The notes beneath the pieces were generated by a model, which saw only the letters and a list, made by a program, of their open reading frames with translations, ran no database searches and was not told the DNA's origin. A stretch of DNA of 64,000 nt, taken from Tachypleus tridentatus (lineage: Eukaryota; Arthropoda; Merostomata; Xiphosura; Limulidae). The translations under genes and the position numbers were made by a program. Below are positions 10,185 to 19,748 of this stretch, one piece after another. Each line of letters opens with the position of its first letter. Within the stretch, counting starts at the first letter, position 1. Where the stretch lies: assembly GCF_004210375.1 (NCBI RefSeq), contig NC_134834.1:93066170-93130169 (forward strand). Reading direction: 5' to 3'.

Positions 10185-11322
10185 TTTCTATTTTGTTATT
10201 TTTTGTTGACGATTGGAACGCATAATCACTTCAGTTGCTGTGCTATAATAATCTGTTAACGTTTGGACACATAATAATTTCAGTTTATATTTTGTAACTC
10301 CCTGTTGATATCTAGACATATAGACATAATCATTTCAGTTTATATTTTGTAACTCCCTGTTGATATCTAGACTCATTTCAGTTTATATTTTGTAACTCCC
10401 TGTTGATATCTAGACTCATTTCAGTTTATATTTTGTAACTCCCTGTTGATATCTAGACTCATTTCAGTTTCTATTTTGTAACTCCCTGTTGACATCTAGA
10501 CACATAATCATTTCAGTTTATATTTTGTAACTCCCTGTTGATATCTAGACTCATTTCAGTTTATATTTTGTAACTCCCTGTTGATATCTAGACATATACA
10601 CATAATCATTTAAGTTTCTATTTTGTAACTCTCTGTTGACATCTGGACACATAACCATTTCACTTTCTATTTTGTAACTCCCTTTTGATATCTAGACACA
10701 TAATCATTTCAGTTTCTACTTTGTAACTCCCTGTTGACATCTAGACACATAACCATTTCAGTTTCTATTTTGTAACTCCCTTTTGATATCTAGACACATA
10801 ATCATTTCAGTTTCTATTTTGTAACTCCCTGTTGATATCTAGACTCATTTCAGTTTATATTTTATAACTCCCTGTTGATATCTAGACATATACACATAAA
10901 CATTTCAGTTTCTATTTTGTAACTCCCTGTTGACATCTAGACACATAACCATTTCAGTTTCTATTTTGTAACTCCCTTTTGATATCTAGACACATAATCA
11001 TTTCAGTTTCTATTTTGTAACTCCCTGTTGACACCTAGACACATAACCATTTCAGTTTCTATGTTGTAACTCCCTGTTATATCTAGACACATAATCATTT
11101 CAGTTTATATTTTGTAACTCCCTGTTGATATCTAGACATATAACCATTTCAGTTTCTATGTTGTAACTCCCTGTTACATCTAGACACATAATCATTTCAG
11201 TTTATATTTTGTAACTCCCTGTTGATATCTAGACATATAACCATTTCAGTTTCTATTTTGTTACTTCCTGTTGGCGTTTGAACACATAATCCCTTCAGTT
11301 GCTGTGTCGTAACTCCTTGTTG
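10185..11322. repeat. About 1.1-kb minisatellite with 43- and 49-bp unit variants
   Basis: Roughly 22 units built on CAGTTTATATTTTGTAACT followed by CCCTGTTGATATCTAGA. Short units (43 bp) join CTCATTT directly; long units (about 49 bp) insert ACACATAATC or ACACATAACC. Long and short forms are interspersed, giving a higher-order pattern. Edge units (10185-10270, 11260-11322) are more diverged, as usual in tandem arrays. No coding frame survives across it. Confidence 0.95.
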
Positions 11323-11715
11323 GGATTTTTGATTTTAAACCGGTTATTATTCTTCAGATTGTCTACTGTTGATAAAATGTATAATTTTCCCATTATACAG
11401 CAGAATAACCAAAATTATCAGCTACTTGATTCTGTATTGCTCTGGTTTTCGTTGTCCCCCTCACTCAAATATCATCGAACAATTATGTTGTGACGAGAAG
11501 GAAAATAAGTGTTCAAGAAATAGAAAATCAGATAATGATCAAACCTGGTGAAGGTATTGCTTTTCTGAAAAGGGTAGTTCATGCAAAGTAGGTTAAACAG
11601 TTAGGCATTCTCGCAGTAGCACACATGAAACTGATCCATAAATAAAGTATTGATATATGGAAATTTATTCAGGTGTAGTTTTCCAAATCGTATCAGAGGT
11701 GCGTCAGTTTAATCA

Positions 11716-11945
11716 TGTTCTGTCGGCCAGGCGTGGTCTGATTGTTTGCCTGCCAACTGTGAATAATGGTAACAATGGTTCAAGTCGCATTTCTGCAAAA
11801 TCGCACTGGTACTTTGGAGCTGTAGATGCGTTATAAGAATGACGGTCATATCTTAGTATTCGATTAGAGTAGCTCAAGAGTCGGCGGTGAGTGCTGTCGT
11901 CTATTAGTAACGTTTAAAATTAGAAACAGCTACTAGCGAAACAAA
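11716..11945 (+). repeat. Old, diverged tRNA-derived SINE
   Basis: Recognisable by GGCCAGGCGTGGTCTGATTG at the head, CGTTATAAGAATGACGGTCA, ATTCGATTAGAGTAGC and CAAGAGTCGGCGGTGAGTG. Related copies with the same ATTAGAGTAGC block lie reversed at 31874-32155 and 39370-39600. Probably an older subfamily of the Thr-type SINE. Confidence 0.6.
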
Positions 11946-12062
11946 TATTTGTAATTGAAAACACATTTTTGTAAGTTTTATTTTCTTCAACTAGTTAAAT
12001 AATTGGATGAAGACATGATTAATAAAAAAAAAATTAATTTCATCTATTGGTGTTCATTCTCA

Positions 12063-12192
12063 GCGCCAACTAGTGGCACAATTGTCTGCAGACTTGCAAC
12101 GCCAGTATCTGGGTTTCGATACCCGTGGTGGGCAGAACACAAGTAACTCATTGTGTAGCTTTGTGCTTAAATTCAAACAAACAAATAAATCA
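12063..12192 (+). repeat. Third-type tRNA-derived SINE, best copy
   Basis: The head runs from GCGCCAACTAGTGGCACA through a B-box-like GGTTTCGATACC, then GTGGTGGGCAGAACACAAG, CTCATTGTGTAGCTTTGTGC and an AAACAAACAAA tail. About 130 bp, shorter than the Thr type and without its GGTGGTGATGACTA body. Confidence 0.75.
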
Positions 12193-12349
12193 TTCTAAGC
12201 AGAATACGTTTCAACTTATAATTTAGCATGAAAATATGAATTTCGTTGAGTGAATAAGCACAGCTGCGTAATTTTTATTTAGCATTTCAAACTCGATAGA
12301 TCTTGAAGCAAACAAACATGTGAACCTTTCTCAGAGTTACAAGCTACTA

Positions 12350-12389
12350 GGGCGCGACATGGTCAGGTGGTTAGGGCACTCGACTTTTA
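12350..12389 (+). repeat. SINE head stub
   Basis: Only the 5' 40 bases of a Thr-type head are present (GGGCGCGACATGGTCAGGTG, then GGTTAGGGCACTCGACT). The rest is lost. Confidence 0.6.
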
Positions 12390-12640
12390 AATACATTGTA
12401 ATTTATTCATTGATGTTAATCATAATCAGTTAGAAGTGAGTCTACTTTACGTGCTTTGCTGTTCTAACGTATTTCGATACTAATTTCAATTTTTTTATCA
12501 TGGCAATAACAAAGGTTACAAGTGAGCTATAACTTATTTACAATTATATTAAAAGTATATTTCCACACGATGGTTCTTATTTCGATGTATTATTCACACA
12601 CTTGAACACAAAATTACTGAACTGAACCAATAGCTTGTAT

Positions 12641-12912
12641 GTTTGTTTTTGAATTTCGTGCAAAGCTACCCTAGGGCTATCTGCACTAGCAGTCCCTAAT
12701 TTAGTAGTGTAAGACTAGAGGGAAGGCAACTAGTCATCACCACCCACCGCCAACTCTTGGGCTACTCTTTTACCAACGAATAGTGGGATTGACCGTCACA
12801 TTATAACGTCCCCACGGCTGAAAGGGCGAGCGTGTTTGGCGTGACCGGGATGCGAACCCGCGACCCGCAGATTACGAGTCGCACGCCTTAACACGCTTGG
12901 CCATGCGGGGCC
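12641..12912 (-). repeat. Thr-tRNA-type SINE, full length
   Basis: Complete minus-strand copy: CCCCGCATGGCCAAGCGTG head, CGTAATC anticodon loop, GGGTTCGCATCCC B box, body and AAACAAAC tail. Close to the consensus, so a fairly young insertion. Confidence 0.95.
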
Positions 12913-13231
12913 TCTCATACATATTAATCCGGGTGAATTAACAGATTATTTATAATTGAATGAAAGAAAAACAAATGGAAATGAATAAATATGAAAATGT
13001 GAGATATGCTATGCGGATATTTTCATAACATTAAGAATGTGTGGGGAAACAACAGTGAAAGATATATAGATATGTGAATGTTAACTGTGGAATTGTTTGG
13101 TGTAATTAATAAAGCTTCTCTGATTTTTTCTTCTGTTGACGTCACTTTCAGGTTTTAGTTCTGTTCAGAAAGTGTGTTTGTTTTTGTTTATGTATAATGA
13201 ACTTATGAAGAGGACTTGGTTTCTTTTAACC

Positions 13232-13509
13232 GGTCCGGCATGGCCAAGCATTTTAAGGCGTGCGACTCGTAATCCGAGGGTCGCGGTTTCGCATCCCCGT
13301 CGCGCCAAACATGATCGCCCTTTCAGCCGTGGGGGCGTTATAATGTGACGGTCAATCCCACTATTCGTTGGTAAAAGAGTAGCCCAAGAGTTGGCGGTGG
13401 GTGGTGATGACTAGTTGCCTTCCCTCTAGTCTTACACTGCAAAATTAGGGACGGCTAGCACAGATAGCCCTCGAGTAGCTTTGTGCGAAATTCAAAAACA
13501 AACAAACAA
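13232..13509 (+). repeat. Thr-tRNA-type SINE, full length
   Basis: A complete copy with GGTCCGGCATGGCCAAGC head, CTCGTAA loop and full body, ending AAAAACAAACAAAC. It lies at the 3' end of the Penelope-like element, which reads on the other strand. Confidence 0.95.
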
Positions 13510-13514
13510 TTTTT

Positions 13515-15560
13515 TTTAACCTGATCTTCAAGTTACACATGTTTCAACTGCCTAGTTTTTACACATTGCATTTACAATATACAGTGCAAACTATTTTTGT
13601 TGATGTGATTGGTTACATAATTTTCTTAGCATGTGTTTAACGTTCATCCCATGGGTAAATATGAATCTAGCTGTTTTGTTAAGGTTATATTTGTGTGCTA
13701 ATCTTTTTTCAAATTTCTAATAGAGAAATATTAAAATTGTCTATATATGGGACAGTAAATTAGCTAGGTTTCTTTTGTTTTCTGGTGTTTTTGAACTTGT
13801 TTGTGTTTTAAACGTGTCTTGTCTGCGTTTTTTTAATTCGTTAATATCTTGTGCAATACTGAATTCGTTTATAATAGTAAAGCATTTAGTCAAATATGTA
13901 ACTTATTTATCGATGTTTTCTGTGAGTCATACAGTGTATGCTAAATTTAAGAGGCTTTTGAATGTCCCTAGTTTTCGGTGGATTACATTATTAGAATTAC
14001 AACGCTAAAATCAGGGGTTCGATTCCCCTCAGTGGGCTGAGCAGATAGCCCGATGTGGCTTTGCTATAAGAAAAACACACAAACACACACATTATTAGAA
14101 AACCTGTTTATGTCATTTCCGCTGAGTGTCTATTTTGCGATGAATTTTTAGTGGTGCAGCCTTGGGGTTTCTTGTTGTGTTAACGTTTAATAAAACTACC
14201 GTGTAGTTGTTTTCAGTTTCAGCTGTGAAGTGTGTATATATGTATTGATTGTTTATGTGTTGAAGGAGTTTTAGTTTTTCATCTTGACGGTTAAAACCGC
14301 GAAAAACACCATCTATTTATATATCTAAACCAAAATGAAGGCTTATATATGAAAGTGACAATAGCATGTTGTTCTAGGCGATTTAAGAGAAAGTGACTGA
14401 AGCACTTAATAATGGATTTTCTATGGGAAGTCTTCATAATTGAAGGAAGTACGAATCTTTGTACTAAAAGCAAGCAGATGTGGCCAGTTGTAACAGTTGA
14501 TTTAGATGTTTCTGTTTTATATTGATCCTACTTTTAGGGGTCTTATGAAATAATTTCTGCAGTAAGTTGTATTGCTTCATGACAGTTTGTAGAAGTAGGC
14601 TGATGACATCAAAGTTGGGAATAACAACTTTATTGTCTCTAATTATGTAAATATTATAGAAGATGTGTGTTTTTTTTTATAATTGGGCGCATGTTTTGGA
14701 AACTAAGGGTTTCAAAATCTGGTTGAGTTTTAGTTATTTAGAGTTTTAAGTACAACTGTGATATCCTACAATGTAAATATTTCTTGTACATACGTTTGAC
14801 TTGTTTTCAGTATATTATTTTAAAACAAGTGGATTGCGTACTGTCCGTTTATTGATTGCATTTATCACCAACAAGTCACGAACACCTACTGTAAAAGAAC
14901 CCCGGTTCCAAATCCGTATACAAAACCGCGACAACGAGGATTACGAACGCCATCGCCACTGTAACTACAAGCATGTTCCAGCGATTAGACGTGCCGAGAG
15001 CCACTAATGGTGTACAAGTAGAAGTCTACGATATGGATTTCTTTATCTACATTTTGGTTAAGATATTATATAAAGTTTTAGAATTTGTCTTTCTAATGGT
15101 GTCAAATTTTGTTTTACACACTTATTTTTCTTTATTATTTTCTAAGTTTTTTTTTTCACTAAATTCCTGAAGAAAGTTTTCAGTGAATCTGGTTTTAGTT
15201 TAGTAGGGAAACTTCTTCCTTGAATTACGATGAATCAGATGAAGATTATTCTTGAGGTCTTGGACTTGGGATTAATTTTTGTTGGATGGATTTGTGATTT
15301 CATCGTGTTACTTCTTTTCTGCAAGGTTCTTCAAAGCTAATACTTAAGTCTAACTCCGAGGCAGTGGAAGGAGTTACTGTGTAATTAAAATATTTATTTA
15401 GGGTTGTGCTTTGAGGTTCCCTCGGTTGAAAGCTCGTGAGATTGATTATAATGATCTTTACAGTGTCTGGTTTGTTTATTTTTTTATTGTGTGGACAATT
15501 AAAGCTTTACTCCTTTTTTGTCCATATTTCCTTTGATAGTTAAGCCTAATGTAGGTTCTT
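13515..15560 (-). mobile_element. Decayed Penelope-like retroelement
   Basis: Read on the minus strand, several frames give parts of a Penelope-like ORF in the right order. At about 15490-15360: VKIIINLTSFQPREPQSTT, then NKYFNYTVTPST, resembling the N-terminal region. At about 14640-14540: VVIPNFDVISL, then after a frameshift HEAIQLTAEIIS, resembling RT motif A. At about 14530-14440: LNQLLQLATSACF and YKDSYFLQL. At 14473-14291: LNRLEQHAIVTFIYKPSFWF then RYINRWCF, where a RYVDDTF-type catalytic box has lost its Asp pair. At about 14240-14100: FTAETENNYTVVLLNV. At about 13800-13630: YNLNKTARFIFTHGMNVKHM, similar to the thumb end. The GIY-YIG endonuclease is not clear. A SINE (13989-14098) interrupts it. 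Dead. The family call rests on recall of Penelope proteins. Confidence 0.65.
13989..14098 (+). repeat. Short tRNA-derived SINE (Val-like head), copy 3
   Basis: Plus-strand copy: TTACAACGCTAAAATCAGGG, B box GGTTCGATTCCCC, AGCAGATAGCCCGATGTGGC, then CTATAAG and a CA-rich tail. It interrupts the Penelope-like element. Confidence 0.8.
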
Positions 15561-15968
15561 TGTTGTACTAATGATAAGAGCAAGTTGTAACTTCCAGTAC
15601 TAGTCAAATGAGGTTGTTACGACGGTTAAATTAATCTTAACAAAGACTTTTCAGTAATCTCTACTTTCCCTTATAATCTGTTTTAAAAGTTTTATTTAAG
15701 TTTGTTTAAGATACTTTTAATTTAATTTTTATGGTAAACTGGAGGTTTATTTTATTTTTAGGAAGGTTGGTGTCACGTTTTTACTTTTACATGTTTTAAG
15801 AAAGGTAAAACTTAGAATTACAATCTCCAGTTTTATTTGATTTTTCCGCAATAATCTGCCCACTACCGGCATTTAAACCCAAGGGGAGGGGCTTCTGTAA
15901 TAATATAAATTTCTTCTTCCCTATGTAGCTATAACATAAGAAGATTAATTTGTTGAGGCTTATGTTTT

Positions 15969-16153
15969 TTAACACTCCTACGAAAAGTGGGGCCTAATAG
16001 GCCCCAGAGCAACTTGAAAGGTTATTAATATTAGGCTAATAATTTTGTATTTAAATGAAATTGCCATTTCATTTAATGAAATGAAATCAAATGTTAATAA
16101 CCTTTCAAGTTGCTCTGGGGCCTATTAGGCCCCACTTTTCGTAGGAGTGTTAA
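15969..16153. mobile_element. piggyBac-type MITE with perfect 56-bp inverted arms
   Basis: TTAA occurs at 15969-15972 and 16150-16153, directly flanking a 177-bp unit. Its ends are CACTCCTACGAAAAGTGGGG and the exact complement. Arms 15973-16028 and 16094-16149 are identical in inverted orientation over 56 bp. The middle holds a small imperfect palindrome of AATGAAAT motifs. TTAA target duplication plus a CAC-type terminus fits non-autonomous piggyBac elements; no transposase is present. Perfect arm identity suggests either recent insertion or gene conversion between arms. Confidence 0.85.
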
Positions 16154-18312
16154 TGATAACATTAGGCTTAGCTAGCTTTTTGAGATTGACGATAGGAAAA
16201 TTAAATTATAATTTTGGTTAAAAAATAAAGATATTATTTTTCTGTTTTTCCTTTTTAATAATATAAATGTAATTTGCAATTAAAATTAATACATCGCTAA
16301 AATCATTACACAATAAATTGCTATTAAACACATGAACTCGACCTCAAAAACGTTTCTGCGTATGTTTCGATGTCTATAGTATCACCTTTACGTGTGTGTA
16401 AATTATTATGTGGGCATATAAGTCCTAACCATGCCTATGTCATTCCTTCTGAAGATATTTTATACACAAGTGTCGTTTTAAATCATGCAAAATAAATATA
16501 TTATTTCATATCTCTTTACAGTATTGGCGTATTCTTTCGGTGAGGCATATGCCGTTTAATGGCAATATTAGGCTTAGTTGGTTTCTGTAGCTTTAATGAC
16601 GCGAAAATTCGACTGTAAAAGAGGTTGAACATATACATATATTTTCCTTACAAATTTTAGACGGGTTTAAAGAGAAGCGCTAGAACTACAAAAGCCATCA
16701 AATATCTGTTAAACGGAGACTATTTCTCTTGCAAAGTGTACTATACGTTGAGTCATTCTATATGGAGTTTATAAACAAAATGTTGAGAAATATTTTAACA
16801 AAACTATTGACTTTTGTTTCAGTGCCTTAAACCTCTATCACAATGACTTTAACAAGACTTCTATCAAATCACAGAAAGTACATTGGTGAGCGTGTAATAT
16901 ATGTTGTAAGGCTCCTCATGTTAGAGAACAAATGTTAAAACTTTGTTAATATACGTTCTTGACATCATATGAAGGAGTCCCATTGTACTTAGTTTGATTT
17001 TCAAGCGATGACACTTTGCAACTCTCCAGACTTTTTCAGAATAACATAAGTTTATTGAAGTAAAAGAAAATTTGCAGAGCGTTACAAAACCCATTCTTAG
17101 CTGAATTATATTATACATGTTTCTTGCAGTAAGTCGACGGATTTACAACGCTAAAATTCGATTCCCCTTGGTGGACACAGTAGATAGCCCGATGTGGTTT
17201 TGTTATAAAAAACACACACACTCACAGGTTATACATTTTAATGTCCAGTCTTGTTTTGAGACGATTTTTTCTTCTCTATTCAACTCTTCTATATCCTGTT
17301 CACCTATTATTTGCACTGACAACCCAACTCTGCTATATCTACCTAGTGTTAACAGGTTAATAAGTGTTATTCCACCTCGGCTATTGAAACTTGATATTTT
17401 AGCGTTATAAGCACTCAGATTTAGTGCTGAGCTACTGGAAGCTAAACACTGAATAAAATAACACCTTGCCTTTAAAGACAGTGATAAAGATTTTTTATGC
17501 TAAAACGAAAACTTTTACTTAATATTGTGACTTGAAAATAGAAACATAATTGGTTCAAAATATGTATATTGAAATATACATGCGCGTATTTAATAAACAG
17601 CAACTCATTCCTTAACCGAAATGCAAACATTAACCAGATATGCCTATATATAAGGATAGATCTTATAATAGTGTAACGTTGTTAAACATGAATGTTCAGA
17701 ATATTCAACATATTGACGTGTATTAAATGTTTCACTTCGATTTAGGCAATGGAAGAATTCGTTTATTAGGTTTTCACTGGGTTACAGCAAAGTATTTGTA
17801 CCGTAACGGATAATAACTCATCTTCTTTCCATCACACAATATGACGACAAGTAAAGTAACTCCAATCCTTAAACAGCACTAGAGAGGACCAAACCATAAG
17901 ATAAGTCACTAATAATGGTAACAAAGAGTTTTGCAACTGTCCTAACAGAACGGTTCTGATGTGTATTATTGGTATTACCAAACTAACAGTAAGGGAAATG
18001 TGAAGAGTTAAATGTTTTTTCAAGACAGGATAAATGACTGTTTTATAATTACGAAAAAACACCTTATTTATACGTATATATATTTTAGTGTTGAAATCTA
18101 TTTGAAAGCCTAAAGAATACCACAGTTGATGAAAAAAATTGTTGAAAAGCTACCTCAAGACTACAATTTCATGTATTCCCATTTCATAAAACAGCATGAC
18201 GATGAAAATAATAAAAGGTGGCTTCTAGTAGAACGGATTTATGTGTCAATCTTTAAAAACTATTGAAGAAAGACACTAACTGGTGAATTTACCACCTTCC
18301 AAAAACACGACA
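16154..18312. other. Gene-free stretch
   Basis: Apart from a Val-like SINE at 17130-17228, I see nothing: AT-rich sequence with only short open frames and no domain, tandem repeat or element end. Confidence 0.5.
17130..17228 (+). repeat. Short tRNA-derived SINE (Val-like head), copy 4
   Basis: GTCGACGGATTTACAACGCT, a shortened B-box region, GTAGATAGCCCGATGTGG, TTTTGTTATAA and an ACACACAC tail. Same unit as 13989-14098. Confidence 0.75.
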
Positions 18313-19471
18313 TATACTCTTCAAAAAAAGAAACGCAAAAGGCAAAATATGAGACAAATTGTTAACAAGTTTATTCCGGGTAGTTCTGTATGACATGTGT
18401 GAAACTTTGCACATTCACTGCTGAACATCTAAAGTCTGCAAAGGCGAAGTCCACGCTCACTAGTTGAAGTTTAACGTCACTCAACGTCAATAATGAGTAT
18501 GCCCCGTGAACATCAATAACTGCTTGGCATCTCCTGCCCATGGAAGCGATAAGATGACGAATCGCGTCCTGTAGAATAGCTGTCCACTCAGCCTGCAAAG
18601 CTGCTGCAAGCTGAGGTAGAGTCTGCGGTTGAGGTTGTCGCCGTCGCAGACGTCGGTCCAACTCGTCCCAAAAATGTTCGATGGGGTTTAAATCTGGTGA
18701 TCTGGAGGGCCAGAGAAGAACGTTGATGTTGTAGTGTCTCAAGAAGACAGTGGTGAGTCGGGCTGTGTGAGGACGGGCTTTGTCATGTTGAAAACGTCGT
18801 TGACGTTCACCATGATGGGTTGCACATGGGGCCTAAGAATCTCGTCGACGTATCGTTGAGCCGTAAGATTCCCTCGAATGTGCAAAAGGTCTGTTGAGGC
18901 AGTAGATGTCGGTGTGGTGGTCCTATCCCGAAGGTGACGTAACCGAATGTAGCGATCTTGTGCGGGCGTGGTCACACGAGGTCTGCCAGATCGTGGACGG
19001 TCACGAGTTGATCCATGTTGTTGGTGATGATTCCATAGTCTTGTGATGGTGCTTGGGTGGACATTCACAGCTCTGGCAACATCTGATCGAGATTCGCCTG
19101 CTTCCAATTCAACCAATGGCGATGTTGCGTTGTGCTTCAGTCAGTCTTGGCGTAACTGTATTGCGTGTCGGTGGCTTAACACTGAGCTATGGAAACCGAG
19201 AACCCGTCACTTTTATAGGGATTTTGCACATGTTGCACTTGCAAAACATGCAGATCTCTCAAACAAATTTATTGGTCACGCATGCGTTTTGGCGAAAAAT
19301 CCGATGTTTTCCTCCGTTTTCAAAGTGCACGACTTTTATTGTCATTTTGGTCTGACAATCAGTGCCTTAACACGTGTAACATCACATACTCTGAGCTTGT
19401 AACGTTATTACATATATTTCTCTTTAAAATAACAAAAATATCCTTTTGCGTTTCTTGTTTTGAAGAGTATA
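18313..19471 (-). mobile_element. Internally deleted Tc1/mariner-type element
   Basis: TA duplications (18313-18314 and 19470-19471) flank a 1155-bp element. Both ends start TACTCTTCAAAA and match for about 28 bp with one mismatch, ending in GAAACGCAAAAGG. The minus-strand transposase starts near 19116 with a helix-turn-helix region (SDVARAVNVHPSTITRLWNH, GRPRVTTPAQDRYIRLRHLR). It then jumps to LLHIRGNLTAQRYVDEILRP. The segment that should carry the first catalytic Asp is missing; from typical family length about 120 residues are lost. A one-base frameshift near 18790 precedes KARPHTARLTTVFL, and the frame continues as RSPDLNPIEHFWDELDRRLR with the third catalytic acid (Glu). The element cannot make active transposase, but intact ends could still be mobilised by a relative. 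Confidence 0.9.
18371..19116 (-). pseudogene. Tc1-type transposase remnant
   Basis: Coding remnant of the element at 18313-19471. The N-terminal frame spans 19116-18739 and the C-terminal frame 18742-18371; the latter begins with TTG, not a start codon, and is simply the continuation after the frameshift. The DNA-binding domain and the DxE C-terminal half are recognisable; the central RNase H strand with the first Asp is deleted. Confidence 0.85.
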
Positions 19472-19748
19472 CTTAAGGTAGGAAAAAACTGACTGCTACT
19501 GATCATATCAGAACGAAGATGTTAATTATACTTACAGCATTGGCTGTTTAAAAGGAGATGTAATGGGCCAGTCTTCTCAGACGCTTATCGAGCCGGGTAG
19601 AAATGTTATTCTATAACGTTAATAATAGTAGGTCTATTAGTATTATAATTTAATAGGTAAACGTAAAGCTTAGCTAAAAGAGTATTTAATTTTGTTGTTG
19701 TTGTTGATTTTGGCGACAGCTCTATGTGATAAAGCTTCTGAATTGAAC
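19472..19748. other. Spacer between Tc1 and Tigger elements
   Basis: 277 bases between the TA duplications of two DNA transposons. No feature seen except a short TTG trinucleotide run at about 19692. Confidence 0.5.

Noticed and set aside
14801-15170. Overlapping plus-strand frames of 65-68 codons
   Set aside because: They lie antisense to the Penelope-like element and show no motif.
19043-19402. Plus-strand frames across the Tc1 element end
   Set aside because: Antisense of the transposase N-terminus running into the TIR; no domain.
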